A DNA stretch of 64,000 nucleotides from Oscillospiraceae bacterium. GTDB taxonomy: Bacteria > Bacillota > Clostridia > Oscillospirales > Ruminococcaceae. Position numbers and translations under genes: made by a program. The stretch spans positions 1 to 64,000 of the forward strand of contig JAJQIG010000022.1 of assembly GCA_021199335.1 (NCBI GenBank), in the 5' to 3' direction. Below the pieces are notes generated by a model. That model saw only the letters and a program-made list of their open reading frames with translations, did not search any database and was not told the DNA's origin. Positions 17,909 to 27,055 of this stretch are shown in pieces (positions within the stretch are counted from its first letter, which is position 1; every line of letters starts with the position of its first letter).

Positions 17909-18094
17909 TTACCAGCTTGCCTTCTTAACACCGGGAATCTGACCCTTGTGAGCCAATTCTCTGAAGCAGATACGGCAAATGCCGAATTTTCTCAAATAAG
18001 CGTGAGGTCTGCCGCAGATTTTGCATCTGTTATAAGCTCTTGTAGAAAACTTAGGAGTCTGCTGCTGTTTCAGCTTCATTGCTTTTTTAGCCAT
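17909..18094 (-). CDS. rpsZ: 30S ribosomal protein S14, zinc-binding (type Z)
   Basis: A 61-residue short S14 with the complete zinc motif CKIC...CRIC near residues 24-43, followed by [18 protein letters not shown]. This is the zinc-dependent form found in many Gram-positive bacteria. It lies between rplE and rpsH, the normal position. Confidence 0.97.
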   Translation of the reverse strand: MAKKAMKLKQQQTPKFSTRAYNRCKICGRPHAYLRKFGICRICFRELAHKGQIPGVKKASW

Positions 18095-18117
18095 CTTTAA
18101 TAATCCCTCCTAATGAA

Positions 18118-18660
18118 TTACTTGATGAAGGGAGCGCCCATAAGCTCGAGAAGAGCCTTTGCTTCCTCATCGGTATTTGCGGTTGTGATGATGTTAATAT
18201 CCATACCGCGAACCTTGTCGATTTTATCATACTCGATTTCAGGGAAAATAAGCTGTTCCTTGATACCTGTCGAGTAATTGCCTCTTCCGTCGAAAGAGTT
18301 TGCGCTGATTCCTCTGAAGTCACGAACACGGGGGAACGCAACATTGAAAAGTCTATCGAGGAATTCGTACATCTTTTCGCTTCTGAGGGTAACCTTAACG
18401 CCGATAGGCATTCCTTCACGGATCTTGAAGTTAGCTACTGACTTCTTCGCGCGGCATACAACAGGCTTCTGACCTGTGATAGCCGCAAGGTCTGTCATAA
18501 TAGCGTCAATAACCTTGGCGTTATCCTTTGCTTCACCTGCACCGACATTGATAACAACCTTGTCGATCTTAGGAATCTGCATTACACTCTTGTACTCGAA
18601 CTTTTTCATTAAAGCAGGAGCAACTGTGCTGACATAAAGTTCTTTTAAATTAGATGCCAT
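18118..18660 (-). CDS. rplE: 50S ribosomal protein L5
   Basis: A 180-residue 5S rRNA-binding protein of the central protuberance. [33 protein letters not shown] and RDFRGIS are family motifs in the expected order. It lies between rplX and rpsZ. Confidence 0.98.
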   Translation of the reverse strand: MASNLKELYVSTVAPALMKKFEYKSVMQIPKIDKVVINVGAGEAKDNAKVIDAIMTDLAAITGQKPVVCRAKKSVANFKIREGMPIGVKVTLRSEKMYEFLDRLFNVAFPRVRDFRGISANSFDGRGNYSTGIKEQLIFPEIEYDKIDKVRGMDINIITTANTDEEAKALLELMGAPFIK

Positions 18661-18679
18661 TTCAATTTAACTCCTTTCC

Positions 18680-19003
18680 TTAATATGTTTTGCCGCAGTC
18701 TGCATTCTTGCAAACTCTCTTCTTAGTACCGTCAGCCTCAATCTTGTGACCGATTCTTGTGGGCTTGCCGCACTCGGGGCAAACTATCATAACCTTTGAT
18801 GCGTAGAGGGGAGCTTCGCACTTTACGATTCCGCCCTGCTGACCCATCTGTCTGGGCTTAACGTGCTTTGTAACAATGTTAAGACCCTCAACGATAACCT
18901 TTTTCTCCTTGGGAGAAACTTCCAAAACCTTGCCCTGCTTACCCTTATCCTTGCCGGAAAGGATAACAACGGTGTCGCCGGTTTTTACGTGAAGATTATT
19001 CAT
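18680..19003 (-). CDS. rplX: 50S ribosomal protein L24 with C-terminal zinc ribbon
   Basis: A 107-residue assembly-initiating protein of the large subunit. The KOW motif ([18 protein letters not shown]) lies at the N-terminus. The C-terminal half has [11 protein letters not shown] and CKNADC, four cysteines forming a zinc ribbon as in other longer bacterial L24 proteins. It lies between rplN and rplE. Confidence 0.97.
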   Translation of the reverse strand: MNNLHVKTGDTVVILSGKDKGKQGKVLEVSPKEKKVIVEGLNIVTKHVKPRQMGQQGGIVKCEAPLYASKVMIVCPECGKPTRIGHKIEADGTKKRVCKNADCGKTY

Positions 19004-19020
19004 AACTGGGGGACACCTCC

Positions 19021-19389
19021 TTAAAGTACTTCGGGAGCAAGTGAAAGGATCTTCATATAGTCCTTGTCTCTAAGCTCTCTTGCAACAGGTCCGAAAATAC
19101 GGGTTCCTCTGGGATTCTTATCTTCTCTGATAATAACGGCAGCATTTTCATCGAATCTGATATAAGTTCCATCCTCACGACGGAGGCCCTTAGCGGAACG
19201 AACAATTACTGCCTTAACAACGTCGCCTTTTTTAACAACGCCGCCTGGTGTTGCTTTTTTAACCGAAGCAACAACTACATCGCCGATATTTGCATATCTT
19301 CTGCGTGTGCCGCCGAGAACTCTGATACACATAAGCTCCTTGGCACCGGTGTTATCAGCGACCTTTAAATAAGTCTGCATCTGTACCAC
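19021..19389 (-). CDS. rplN: 50S ribosomal protein L14
   Basis: A 122-residue large-subunit protein at the intersubunit bridge. [18 protein letters not shown] and [12 protein letters not shown] are typical. The start is read as GTG at 19389, nine bases after AAGGAG, because this gives the family N-terminus. The ATG three codons later would be too far from that site. It is the first gene after the internal spc promoter. Confidence 0.96.
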   Translation of the reverse strand: MVQMQTYLKVADNTGAKELMCIRVLGGTRRRYANIGDVVVASVKKATPGGVVKKGDVVKAVIVRSAKGLRREDGTYIRFDENAAVIIREDKNPRGTRIFGPVARELRDKDYMKILSLAPEVL

Positions 19390-19423
19390 AGCGCATTACT
19401 CCTTCCTATTTTACAGAAGCTGA

Positions 19424-19446
19424 CGGCAAAGGGCGAACCTTTGCCG
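19424..19446 (-). other. Hairpin in the rplN leader
   Basis: CGGCAAAGG and CCTTTGCCG form a perfect 9-bp stem with a five-base loop about 35 bases before the rplN start. There is no T-run. It could be a leader control element or an RNA-stability hairpin between the promoter and the first spc gene. Confidence 0.5.
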
Positions 19447-19546
19447 CACTTCATATAAATTTAATCAACAACAAGCAATATATTTTGGCGAGCGTTCCAA
19501 CGTAGCCATGCGTTTCGCAGCCGTGCGTCACACCCACCGAAATATG

Positions 19547-19575
19547 ATTATAGCATAAAAATCCCTTGGTGTCAA
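19547..19575 (-). promoter_or_regulatory. Internal spc promoter
   Basis: On the minus strand, a perfect TTGACA (19570-19575), a 17-base spacer and a perfect TATAAT (19547-19552) lie in the 228-base gap between rpsQ and rplN. The predicted leader is about 150 bases. This is the same place where the Escherichia coli spc operon begins. Confidence 0.8.
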
Positions 19576-19617
19576 TCGGCATTTTAGCCAATATAACGGG
19601 CGTTTTACTACAACTTT

Positions 19618-19878
19618 TTACTTAGCCTGCTCAATTACCTTTACCAAACGCCATCTCTTATCCTTTGAGATAGGACGGGTTTCCATAATTTCAACGCGGT
19701 CGCCTATGTTGCATACGTTGCCTTCATCATGAGCCTTGAGCTTAATTGTTCTCTTGATAATCTTCTTATAAAGAGGATGCTTAACGTTATCAACGATTGC
19801 AACTACGATTGTTTTGTCCATTTTATTGGAAACAACCTTACCGACTCTTGTTTTTCTAAGATTTCTCTCATCAGCCAT
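19618..19878 (-). CDS. rpsQ: 30S ribosomal protein S17
   Basis: An 86-residue OB-fold primary 16S rRNA-binding protein. [20 protein letters not shown] at the N-terminus and [13 protein letters not shown] near the C-terminus are typical. It is the last gene of the S10-operon part before the gap with the internal promoter. Confidence 0.98.
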   Translation of the reverse strand: MADERNLRKTRVGKVVSNKMDKTIVVAIVDNVKHPLYKKIIKRTIKLKAHDEGNVCNIGDRVEIMETRPISKDKRWRLVKVIEQAK

Positions 19879-19897
19879 CTTTAAAACCCTCCTTCAC

Positions 19898-20095
19898 TTA
19901 CTGCTGTGCTTCGGAACGCTCACGCATTATGGTTTTTACACGAGCAATATCCTTTTTAACAGCTTTTAAACGTGTTGGATTGTCAAGCTGATTAACAGCA
20001 AGCTGAAAACGAAGAGCAAAAAGCTCTTTCTTTAAGTCGGAAAGCTTGTTTTCAAGCTCGAGAGTAGTCATTTCTCTTACTTCTGCTGCTTTCAT
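19898..20095 (-). CDS. rpmC: 50S ribosomal protein L29
   Basis: A 65-residue helical hairpin protein at the exit tunnel. [21 protein letters not shown] and [17 protein letters not shown] are typical. Its ATG overlaps the rplP stop as TAATG, so the two are translationally coupled. Confidence 0.97.
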   Translation of the reverse strand: MKAAEVREMTTLELENKLSDLKKELFALRFQLAVNQLDNPTRLKAVKKDIARVKTIMRERSEAQQ

Positions 20096-20523
20096 TATAC
20101 GCTCGCCTCCTGTTCTGCCTGACGTGTTACAAACTTACATTTAATGGGGAGCTTGTGAGCTGCAAGACGCATAGCTTCACGAGCAAGCTCCTCGGAAACG
20201 CCGCCAATTTCAAACAAAACTCTGCCGGGCTTAACTACTGCAACCCAATATTCGGGTGAGCCCTTACCTGAACCCATTCGAGTTTCGGCAGGCTTCTCTG
20301 TTACAGGCTTGTCAGGGAAAATCTTTATCCAAACCTGACCGCCACGCTTAATGTAACGTGTCATAGCAATACGGGCAGCTTCAATCTGATTCGAGGTAAT
20401 CCATGCGGGTTCAAGCGCCTGAAGGCCAAAATCGCCGTTTGAAACGGTGTTGCCTCTCATAGCCTTACCTGTAAGTCTGCCTCTCTGTACTCTTCTGTAC
20501 TTAACTCTCTTTGGAAGAAGCAT
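20095..20523 (-). CDS. rplP: 50S ribosomal protein L16
   Basis: A 142-residue protein near the peptidyl transferase centre and A-site t[18 protein letters not shown] at the start and [20 protein letters not shown] are diagnostic. It overlaps rpsC at the start and rpmC at the end, both as TAATG. Confidence 0.98.
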   Translation of the reverse strand: MLLPKRVKYRRVQRGRLTGKAMRGNTVSNGDFGLQALEPAWITSNQIEAARIAMTRYIKRGGQVWIKIFPDKPVTEKPAETRMGSGKGSPEYWVAVVKPGRVLFEIGGVSEELAREAMRLAAHKLPIKCKFVTRQAEQEASV

Positions 20524-21281
20524 TACTGGTTACCTCCTTCTCTTCTTGCTTCGGAACGGTTTCTGCCGTTTCCGCGGGGTCTGTCATTGTTCGATCTGCG
20601 GGGTTTTCTTTCAGGCTTTTCAAAAGCGGCTGCCTTTGCGGCATTCAAATCGCCCTTGAGAACTTCGCCCTTATAAATCCAAACCTTAACGCCAATACGG
20701 CCATAGGTTGTTGCAGCCTCTGCAAAGCCGTAATCAATGTCGGCACGGATTGTCTGAAGGGGAATTGTGCCTTCATGATAGCTTTCGGAACGTGCGATTT
20801 CAGCTCCGCCAAGACGGCCGCCGCACTTAACCTTGATTCCCTTTGCTCCGAGCTTCATTGATCTGCCGATAGCCTGCTTCATAGCTCTTCTGAAGGAAAC
20901 ACGGTTTTCAAGCTGAGAAGCGATGCTTTCAGCAACAAGCTGAGCGTTCATATCGGGTGTCTTTACCTCAACGATGTTGATGGAAACGGATTTACCGATC
21001 ATCTTTTCAACGTTCTTAGTAACCTTTTCGATATTTTCTCCGCCTCTGCCGATAACAATACCGGGCTTAGCGCAGTGAACATGAATTCTTACCTTATCGG
21101 CAAGTCTTTCTATTTCAATCTTAGGAACGCCTGCATCATAAAGCTCTTTTTTAATATAATTACGAACATTGTAATCTTCAACCAGAGTGTCGCCGAAAGT
21201 TGCTTTGTTTGCAAACCAGCGGGAATCCCAATCTTTGATTACGCCGACACGAAGACCGTGTGGATTAACTTTCTGTCCCAT
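20523..21281 (-). CDS. rpsC: 30S ribosomal protein S3
   Basis: A 252-residue protein at the mRNA entry site. [14 protein letters not shown] starts it. The KH domain contains [13 protein letters not shown] and the C-domain [17 protein letters not shown] sequence. The last 40 residues are a disordered Arg/Asn-rich tail ([21 protein letters not shown]), a variable extension in this family. Confidence 0.97.
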   Translation of the reverse strand: MGQKVNPHGLRVGVIKDWDSRWFANKATFGDTLVEDYNVRNYIKKELYDAGVPKIEIERLADKVRIHVHCAKPGIVIGRGGENIEKVTKNVEKMIGKSVSINIVEVKTPDMNAQLVAESIASQLENRVSFRRAMKQAIGRSMKLGAKGIKVKCGGRLGGAEIARSESYHEGTIPLQTIRADIDYGFAEAATTYGRIGVKVWIYKGEVLKGDLNAAKAAAFEKPERKPRRSNNDRPRGNGRNRSEARREGGNQ

Positions 21282-21300
21282 TTAGTTTACTCCTTTCGAC

Positions 21301-21636
21301 TTATTCCTTTTCCTTAACCACAAGAGTTACATGAGATGTCCTCTTGAGGATGCGGAAAGCTCTGCCCTGTGCTCTTGGCATAATTCTCTTCATAACGGGT
21401 CCCGGGCAAACGAAGCACTCTGATACATAAAGGTCATTTCTGCTCATACCAAAGTTATTTTCAGCGTTTGCAATTGCGGACTTCAGAAGCTTTTCCAGAT
21501 ATTCACAAGCAGACTTAGGTGTGTTCTTTAAAATCGCCATAGCTGTTTCAACGTCCTTTCCTCTGATGAGGTCGAGAACGATCTGAACCTTTCTCGGTGC
21601 TATGCGAGCATTTTTAAGGTATGCTCTTGCTTCCAT
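21301..21636 (-). CDS. rplV: 50S ribosomal protein L22
   Basis: A 111-residue protein lining the exit tunnel. [21 protein letters not shown] at the start and the beta-hairpin [21 protein letters not shown] are typical. Macrolide-resistance changes are known in this hairpin in other species, but nothing unusual is visible here. Confidence 0.98.
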   Translation of the reverse strand: MEARAYLKNARIAPRKVQIVLDLIRGKDVETAMAILKNTPKSACEYLEKLLKSAIANAENNFGMSRNDLYVSECFVCPGPVMKRIMPRAQGRAFRILKRTSHVTLVVKEKE

Positions 21637-21659
21637 TCTAAATTCTCCTCTCTGCCTTA

Positions 21660-21941
21660 TTATTTACCGTTGTTGGATGTCTTTGAGCCCGCATGACCCT
21701 TAAAGGTTCTTGTAGGCGCAAACTCGCCAAGCTTGTGTCCAACCATATCTTCGGTTACATATACGGGAACGTGCTTTCTGCCGTCGTGAACAGCAAATGT
21801 ATGACCTACGAAATCAGGGAAAATTGTTGAAGCTCTGCTCCATGTCTTAAGAACCTTCTTTTCGCCTGCTTCGTTCATGGCGATAACTCTCTTTAAAAGG
21901 ACCTCCTGAACGTAAGGGCCTTTCTTTACGCTTCTGCTCAT
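21660..21941 (-). CDS. rpsS: 30S ribosomal protein S19
   Basis: A 93-residue head protein of the small subunit. [19 protein letters not shown] and the C-terminal [16 protein letters not shown] are diagnostic. The ATG at 21941 follows GAGGGGAGG. The open frame continues 69 bases upstream, but that part is the foreign-looking intergenic sequence. A 326-base gap separates it from rplB. Confidence 0.97.
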   Translation of the reverse strand: MSRSVKKGPYVQEVLLKRVIAMNEAGEKKVLKTWSRASTIFPDFVGHTFAVHDGRKHVPVYVTEDMVGHKLGEFAPTRTFKGHAGSKTSNNGK

Positions 21942-22267
21942 TGGTTTTCCTCCCCTCTCACAATCAGAGGCAAGATGTAGGGACAAACGCCATTTTGCGC
22001 CGCCCCACATTCCTCTTTACGATTCCTATGAGTGTATTTGATAATAATTGTTTGTTCCAATCCACGCTTAATAATTTCACGGAGTGAGATATTTTCACAT
22101 CTGCGCAAACGCTTACATTAGCTCACGTGGTTCAGCAGCAGGGGTACCGATTTATCTTCGCCCACCACCGCCGTTGAGCTCTTCCTACAATTTATATCCC
22201 CAACTCAGAAGCGGGGGAAGCTCTTGTCGGAAGAGGTTAAAATGCAAATCACTTGCATCAGGCAATC
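21942..22267 (-). repeat. Repeat-like insertion between rplB and rpsS
   Basis: This 326-base gap is unusually long, because rplB and rpsS are normally almost adjacent. Read on the minus strand it holds CTTCC and GGAAG palindromes around a CCCC/GGGG hairpin (about 22172-22236), a TTTTCAC-type dyad near 22090, and a TAGGGACAAACGCC / GGCGGCGCAAAATGGCG segment near 21970-22010. A short frame at 22118-22204 reads CRKSSTAVVGEDKSVPLL before a stop. I suspect a palindrome-rich mobile remnant, possibly the right end of an IS200/IS605-type element. This is inference. Confidence 0.4.
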
Positions 22268-23101
22268 TTACTTGCCGTTTCTTCTCTTAACGATGAACTT
22301 ATCGGTTCTGTTATGAGTAGCTCTGGTCTTGTAACCCATAGCGGGCTTGCCCCAAGGTGTAACAGGACCGGGACGTCCGACAGGCGATTTACCTTCACCA
22401 CCGCCGTGGGGGTGATCGCATGGGTTCATTACTGAACCGCGAACTGTAGGTCTGATGCCCTTATGACGTGTTTTACCTGCTTTTCCGACATTTACATTCT
22501 CATGGTCGATGTTTGAAACCTGGCCAATGGAAGCCATGCAATTTACAGCAACTCTTCTCATTTCTCCCGAAGGAAGTCTTACTAGAGCATAATCGCCCTC
22601 TTTACCCATAAGCTGAGCCATATTGCCTGCCGCACGAACAAGCTGAGCGCCCTTTCCGGGATAAAGCTCAATGTTGTGAATAAATGTACCGACAGGGATA
22701 TTAGCAAGGGCAAGAGCGTTGCCGGGCTTAATATCGGAATCAGCGCCTGCGCGAACAACATCGCCGACAGCAAGGCCGTTAGGAGCGATAATGTATCTCT
22801 TTTCACCGTCCTCGTACTGAACGAGTGCGATGAATGCGCTTCTGTTAGGATCATATTCAAGAGTCATAACGGTAGCATTCATGCCCTGCTTATCTCTCTT
22901 GAAGTCAATGATTCTGTACTTTCTTCTGTTTCCGCCGCCTCTGTGACGAACGGTAATTCTGCCGTAGCTGTTTCTGCCGGAGTGCTTCTTTATCGGAGCA
23001 AGAAGGCTCTTCTCGGGAGCTACCTTAGAAAGACCGCTGTAATCTGTAACAGTCATCTGACGTCTTGAAGCGGTCGTAGGCTTGTATGATTTAATAGCCA
23101 T
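22268..23101 (-). CDS. rplB: 50S ribosomal protein L2
   Basis: A 277-residue primary 23S rRNA-binding protein needed for subunit association and peptidyl transfer. [38 protein letters not shown] and the C-terminal [20 protein letters not shown] are the family signatures. The conserved histidine in HPHGGGEG is present. Confidence 0.98.
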   Translation of the reverse strand: MAIKSYKPTTASRRQMTVTDYSGLSKVAPEKSLLAPIKKHSGRNSYGRITVRHRGGGNRRKYRIIDFKRDKQGMNATVMTLEYDPNRSAFIALVQYEDGEKRYIIAPNGLAVGDVVRAGADSDIKPGNALALANIPVGTFIHNIELYPGKGAQLVRAAGNMAQLMGKEGDYALVRLPSGEMRRVAVNCMASIGQVSNIDHENVNVGKAGKTRHKGIRPTVRGSVMNPCDHPHGGGEGKSPVGRPGPVTPWGKPAMGYKTRATHNRTDKFIVKRRNGK

Positions 23102-23206
23102 TTCAGTTATTCTCCTTTTTATATTTTTGATGTTTTGCGGAAGCTTTACCTTCCATACTTACTCAGGCTCAGAAACAAGAGCCAAGGAGTAAAAGCCAAA
23201 TTGGCA

Positions 23207-23497
23207 TTACATCATGCCATCGAAGAACTCGATGGTCTTTGAATCGGGTGTAAGAGTAACGATTGCCTTCTTCCATGAAGCCGTATATCCGGAATGAAGT
23301 CCCATTCTCTTCATGCGTCCTCTTACATTCATGGTGTTAACCTTTGCAACCTTAACGCCGAAAAGCTCTTCAACTGCTCTTGCAATCTCAATCTTGTTGG
23401 CGTTCTTGGCTACCTTAAAGGTGTACTTGCTGTCCTGAAGACCGGACATACTTTTTTCTGTAATGATAGGCTTGATTACAATATCCTGTGCTAACAT
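23207..23497 (-). CDS. rplW: 50S ribosomal protein L23
   Basis: A 96-residue protein at the tunnel exit, the docking site for trigger factor and [16 protein letters not shown] at the start and [14 protein letters not shown] are typical. Its ATG overlaps the rplD stop as TAATG. Confidence 0.97.
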   Translation of the reverse strand: MLAQDIVIKPIITEKSMSGLQDSKYTFKVAKNANKIEIARAVEELFGVKVAKVNTMNVRGRMKRMGLHSGYTASWKKAIVTLTPDSKTIEFFDGMM

Positions 23498-24123
23498 TAT
23501 GCGTACACCTCCTCAATCTTTGCAACAGCATCCTTAACAACGATAAACTTATCGTAATTGAGAATGTCATAAACATTAATTGTGTTTACAAGAGCGGTCT
23601 TAACACCGGGGATGTTAGAAGCGCTCTTCATTACGAAGCTGTCAGATTCGGGGAGAACGATAAGAGCCTTCTTACCCTCCGCCTCGATTGCCTTGAGCAT
23701 ATTAACCATTGTCTTTGTCTTGTATTCTTCCATCTTAATGGAATCAAGAACGATCATGTTATTATCGATAACCTTAACGGACAATGCCGATTTCATCGCA
23801 AGCCTTCTCAGCTTCTTGTTAACGGAAAAACGGTAGGATCTGGGCTTTGGACCCAATGCAACACCACCGTGTGTCCACTGAGGAGCACGGGTTGAGCCCT
23901 GTCTTGCATGGCCTGTGCCCTTCTGCCTCCAAGGCTTTCTTCCGCCGCCCTTAACCTCTGTACGGGTAAGTGTGGACTGTGTGCCCTGGCGTTGGTTGGC
24001 AAGGTAATTCACTACCATTGTGTGCATAGCAGGTTCATTGGGAGTGATACCGAAAATTGCATCTGACAGCTCAATGTCGGAAACCTCTTTACCTGTCATA
24101 TCTAAAACTTTCAAACTAGGCAT
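23497..24123 (-). CDS. rplD: 50S ribosomal protein L4
   Basis: A 208-residue protein whose loop lines the exit tunnel ([22 protein letters not shown] near residue 55). In Escherichia coli L4 also represses and attenuates the S10 operon through its leader. The leader here contains a terminator-like hairpin, so a similar role is possible but unproven. Confidence 0.97.
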   Translation of the reverse strand: MPSLKVLDMTGKEVSDIELSDAIFGITPNEPAMHTMVVNYLANQRQGTQSTLTRTEVKGGGRKPWRQKGTGHARQGSTRAPQWTHGGVALGPKPRSYRFSVNKKLRRLAMKSALSVKVIDNNMIVLDSIKMEEYKTKTMVNMLKAIEAEGKKALIVLPESDSFVMKSASNIPGVKTALVNTINVYDILNYDKFIVVKDAVAKIEEVYA

Positions 24124-24141
24124 TATTGCTTCCTCCTTCCA

Positions 24142-24783
24142 TTAAGCCTTTTTCTTTACGCAGTCGCAGATTGTAACAATTCCGTTCTTTGGACCGGGAA
24201 TTGCACCCTTGATTGCGATAAGGTTGTTTTCTGCGTCAATCTTGACAATTTCAAGATTCTGAACCGTAACCTTCTCCGCACCCATATGACCCGCAAGAGC
24301 CTTGCCCTTGAAGATACGGGATGGCGAAGAACACGCACCCATGGAACCTGCCTGTCTGTGAACAGGACCTGTACCGTGGGTTTCCTTGAGTCTGTGCTGA
24401 TTATTTCTCTTGATAGGACCTTGGAAGCCCTTACCCTTTGAAGTTCCCGAAACATCAACGATGTCGCCGACTTCAAAGCTGTCAGCCTTCAAAATAGAAC
24501 CGATCTCGATAGCCTCCGCATTGTCAAGCTTGAACTCCTTAAGAGTTCTCTTGAGGGGAGCATCCGCTTTAGCAAAATGACCCTTAATGGGCTTGTTTGC
24601 AAGCTTCTCTCTGAGATCGCCAAAGCCGAGCTGAACTGCGCTGTAGCCATCGTTCTCAACAGTTTTCTTCTGAACGACTACGCAGGGACCGGCTTCTACA
24701 ACCGTCAAGGGGATAACCTTGTTGGTTGCTTCGTCGAAAATCTGTGTCATACCGATTTTCTTACCGATGATTGCCTTTGTCAT
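24142..24783 (-). CDS. rplC: 50S ribosomal protein L3
   Basis: A 213-residue early-assembly protein. [18 protein letters not shown] starts it, and [19 protein letters not shown] and [23 protein letters not shown] are family motifs. The start at 24783 is preferred over an ATG 30 bases upstream, because AAGGAGG is placed just before it. Confidence 0.97.
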   Translation of the reverse strand: MTKAIIGKKIGMTQIFDEATNKVIPLTVVEAGPCVVVQKKTVENDGYSAVQLGFGDLREKLANKPIKGHFAKADAPLKRTLKEFKLDNAEAIEIGSILKADSFEVGDIVDVSGTSKGKGFQGPIKRNNQHRLKETHGTGPVHRQAGSMGACSSPSRIFKGKALAGHMGAEKVTVQNLEIVKIDAENNLIAIKGAIPGPKNGIVTICDCVKKKA

Positions 24784-24864
24784 ATTTTTTCCTCCTTTGG
24801 TTATTGGTTGCATTTCTGCAACTTGACCTGCGGCAAATGCCTTTGGGAAATGGTAACCCTTCGA

Positions 24865-25179
24865 TTACTTAATTTCCATAACAACATCAACGCCGGCAGG
24901 AAGTTCAAGACCCTGCAGCGCTTCGGTAACCTTTGCGTCGGGTCTGATAACATCAATAAGTCTTTTATGTGTTCTCAGCTCGAACTGCTCACGGCTATCC
25001 TTATACTTATGAACAGCACGAAGAATTGTAACAATCTCCTTGTCTGTAGGAAGCGGGATAGGACCCGAAACCTTTGCGCCGCTGCGCTTTGCTGCGTCAA
25101 CAATCTTAGCTGCTGCCGCATCAACTACCGCATGGTCGAAACCTTTTACTCTGATTCTGATTTTTTCATTGACTGCCAC
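24865..25179 (-). CDS. rpsJ: 30S ribosomal protein S10
   Basis: A 104-residue small-subunit protein, also the transcription antitermination factor Nus[26 protein letters not shown] and [14 protein letters not shown] are typical. The start follows AAGGAGGCG. It is the first gene of the superoperon, behind a leader of about 330 bases. Confidence 0.98.
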   Translation of the reverse strand: MAVNEKIRIRVKGFDHAVVDAAAAKIVDAAKRSGAKVSGPIPLPTDKEIVTILRAVHKYKDSREQFELRTHKRLIDVIRPDAKVTEALQGLELPAGVDVVMEIK

Positions 25180-25223
25180 TTAGAATCGCCTCCTTAAAAA
25201 TATAAAAATGTAGAGGGACGAAA

Positions 25224-25248
25224 GAACGGACATTTCATCTTTCCGTTC
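25224..25248 (-). other. Hairpin just before rpsJ
   Basis: GAACGGA and TCCGTTC form a perfect 7-bp stem with an 11-base loop about 45 bases before the rpsJ start, within the S10 leader. Confidence 0.4.
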
Positions 25249-25290
25249 ATGTAATAACTTCAACGCCGCCGTGTGTATCGCAAGAAGCCA

Positions 25291-25327
25291 AACAAAAAAC
25301 TCGAAAAAACACAACATTTTCCGAGTT
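25291..25327 (-). terminator. Attenuator-like terminator in the S10 leader
   Basis: On the minus strand, AACTCG (25322-25327) pairs with CGAGTT (25298-25303). The stem is extended by A-T pairs and followed by TTTTTTGTTT. It lies between the promoter and rpsJ. A flanking GTGTAT can pair with ATACAC across it, so alternative folding is possible. Confidence 0.55.
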
Positions 25328-25513
25328 ACAGCCGACCAATATACACAAGCTTACCTTTCGGCAAGGATAAATCCAACCGATGGTTTAAGCACCCACAGTG
25401 CAGTTATTACAGCCGCCCGGTTTAAAATCGGACATACTCCGTGAAAATTTCCCCGCAAACCGCGAGCCACCTTTCACTTCAACGCATATCATTGTTGCAG
25501 TCACGCAAGATAT

Positions 25514-25542
25514 ATTTTAACACATGCAGCCGTTATTTTCAA
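25514..25542 (-). promoter_or_regulatory. Promoter of the S10-spc-alpha superoperon
   Basis: On the minus strand, a -35 TTGAAA (25537-25542), a 17-base spacer and a -10 TAAAAT (25514-25519). The predicted leader to rpsJ is about 330 bases and contains the attenuator-like hairpin. The rest of the gap from 25543 to 25705 shows nothing else I can support. Confidence 0.6.
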
Positions 25543-25705
25543 GGGCTTATCCGTAGAATTTTCACCCTTATTGTAGCAATTTTTTATTGATTTTATACAA
25601 CAAATTCAAAATATATCCCCAACACTTCGCATTTTCCTAACCGTTACCGCTTAAAAGCTTAGTCCCTGCTGCGTTTGAAAGGATCACAGGGTGCGGAAAT
25701 CCTTA

Positions 25706-25752
25706 AACAAAAATCCCTGCGGAAAGCAAAATCGCAAGCCCGCAGGAATCTT
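25706..25752 (-). terminator. Terminator after spoVS
   Basis: On the minus strand, CCTGCGG (25740-25746) pairs with CCGCAGG (25716-25722) and is followed by GATTTTTG. It separates spoVS from the ribosomal promoter. Confidence 0.7.
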
Positions 25753-25769
25753 TTTCATAAGCAAAATAT

Positions 25770-26030
25770 TTATCTTGCTTCACAGATAAGCTTTATTGCC
25801 GTCCTGTCAGCACCGTCAATAACAACGTTTGCAAACGCAGGAATGCATATAAGGTCGATTCCTATCGGCGCAAGATAGCCCCTTGCAATGGCAATTGACT
25901 TTATCGCCTGATTCGCGGCCCCTGCGCCGACCGCCTGAACCTCGACGGAGCCGTTTTCCCTGATAACGTTTGCGATTGCCCCTGCGACGGAATTAGGCAC
26001 AGACCTCGATGAAACCTTTAAAACTTCCAC
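25770..26030 (-). CDS. spoVS: Stage V sporulation protein S
   Basis: An 86-residue small Alba-like protein that matches SpoVS along its whole length (MEVLKVSSRSVPNSVAGAIA, VQAVGAGAANQAIKSIAIARG). In Bacillus subtilis it affects septation and coat assembly in sporulation, but the family also occurs in non-sporulating species. The start is GTG at 26030, with GGGGAGAAG six bases upstream. ymdB lies directly upstream, as in many Firmicutes. It also has its own promoter at 26109-26137. Confidence 0.95.
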   Translation of the reverse strand: MEVLKVSSRSVPNSVAGAIANVIRENGSVEVQAVGAGAANQAIKSIAIARGYLAPIGIDLICIPAFANVVIDGADRTAIKLICEAR

Positions 26031-26108
26031 TGACTTCTCCCCCTAACATAAGTAAAATACAATTGTATATGAAAACAAGATACATTATATGATTTTATAC
26101 TATACTTC

Positions 26109-26137
26109 ATTATACACCACACTTCAAATTTTTTCAA
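26109..26137 (-). promoter_or_regulatory. Promoter of spoVS
   Basis: On the minus strand, a -35 TTGAAA (26132-26137), a 17-base spacer and a perfect -10 TATAAT (26109-26114) in the gap between ymdB and spoVS. Confidence 0.65.
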
Positions 26138-26161
26138 TAATGAAGAACAATATTCGGGGAT

Positions 26162-26929
26162 TTACCTAATCAGTAAACGTTTAATATTGTATGCTTTGCC
26201 ACATTTTTCATCAAAAGCCACCACAACCCCGTTTATAAAGGCGGGATTATTTGACTCGGCAAATCTCACGGGGCAGTGAAAACGCTGTTTTTTTATCGCA
26301 AGCTCGCTCTTGACTCCGAGAACGGAAAGCTCTGCGCCGCACATCCCCGCATCGGTAATGTAGGCTGTATGGTCGGAGAGGATAACCTCATCGGCGGTCT
26401 GAACGTGCGTATGCGTTCCGAGAACCGCCGTTACTCTGCCTGCGAGATACTGACCCATTGACTTTTTTTCGCTTGTCGCCTCTGCATGGAAATCAATAAA
26501 GATGTTGGGGGTATCAATTTCCTCAAGAAGCCTGTCTATCACAGAAAAAGGGTTGTCGATTGCTTCAAGGTAGAGCGTTCCCATAAGGTTTATAACAGCA
26601 ATTTTCGCGCTGCCCATGTCGTAAACGCAAACTCCCTTTCCCGCATTACCCTCAGGGAAATTTGCGGGGCGGATAAGGCAGTTCTTTTCATCGTAAAGGG
26701 GCATAATCTCCCTTCGGCGGAAGCAGTGGTTCCCCGTTGTTATAACATCTGCGCCGAGGTTGAAAAGACTTTTTGCCGACTGAGGGGTTATTCCGTTTCC
26801 ATCGGCGCTGTTTTCGCCGTTTATAACAACAATATCAATGTTATATTCACGTTTTATTTCATTGATTTTCGATGCAACAAAGCTGCAGCCGTGGGAGCCT
26901 ACAACATCTCCCAAAAAAAGCAGATTCAT
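26162..26929 (-). CDS. ymdB: YmdB family metallophosphoesterase (TIGR00282)
   Basis: A 255-residue metallophosphoesterase of the YmdB family, which hydrolyses cyclic nucleotides in vitro and affects biofilm and colony development in Bacillus. Metal-binding motifs are present in order: LGDVVGSHG at the start, NGENSADGNG, TTGNHCFRR, DFHAEATSEK and GTHTHVQTAD. The open frame extends 105 bases upstream, but the ATG at 26929 with AAAGGA upstream gives the family N-terminus and lies downstream of the promoter. Confidence 0.92.
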   Translation of the reverse strand: MNLLFLGDVVGSHGCSFVASKINEIKREYNIDIVVINGENSADGNGITPQSAKSLFNLGADVITTGNHCFRRREIMPLYDEKNCLIRPANFPEGNAGKGVCVYDMGSAKIAVINLMGTLYLEAIDNPFSVIDRLLEEIDTPNIFIDFHAEATSEKKSMGQYLAGRVTAVLGTHTHVQTADEVILSDHTAYITDAGMCGAELSVLGVKSELAIKKQRFHCPVRFAESNNPAFINGVVVAFDEKCGKAYNIKRLLIR

Positions 26930-26960
26930 AATATCAATTCCTTTCGCAAAAGCTATACCT

Positions 26961-26989
26961 ATTATATCATATAAAGCCGCCGTTGTCAC
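26961..26989 (-). promoter_or_regulatory. Promoter of ymdB
   Basis: On the minus strand, a -35 GTGACA (26984-26989), a 17-base spacer and a -10 TATAAT (26961-26966) lie 32 bases before the ymdB ATG. Confidence 0.6.
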
Positions 26990-27007
26990 ACGTTTTTTGT
27001 CAAAAAA

Positions 27008-27043
27008 TAATCCTGCGCGGCAATTTTGAGCCACGCAGGATTG
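27008..27043 (-). terminator. Terminator of the second GH5 gene
   Basis: ATCCTGCG pairs with CGCAGGAT and an inner GGC/GCC with one mismatch. On the minus strand it is followed by TATTTTTTG. It lies just past the GH5 stop codon and before the ymdB promoter. Confidence 0.7.
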
Positions 27044-27055
27044 TTATCACGAATT

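Noticed and set aside
22118..22204. TnpB gene fragment
   Set aside because: Only 28 codons are open and the resemblance to transposase tails is from memory. It is kept as a possibility within the repeat-like region, not as a gene.
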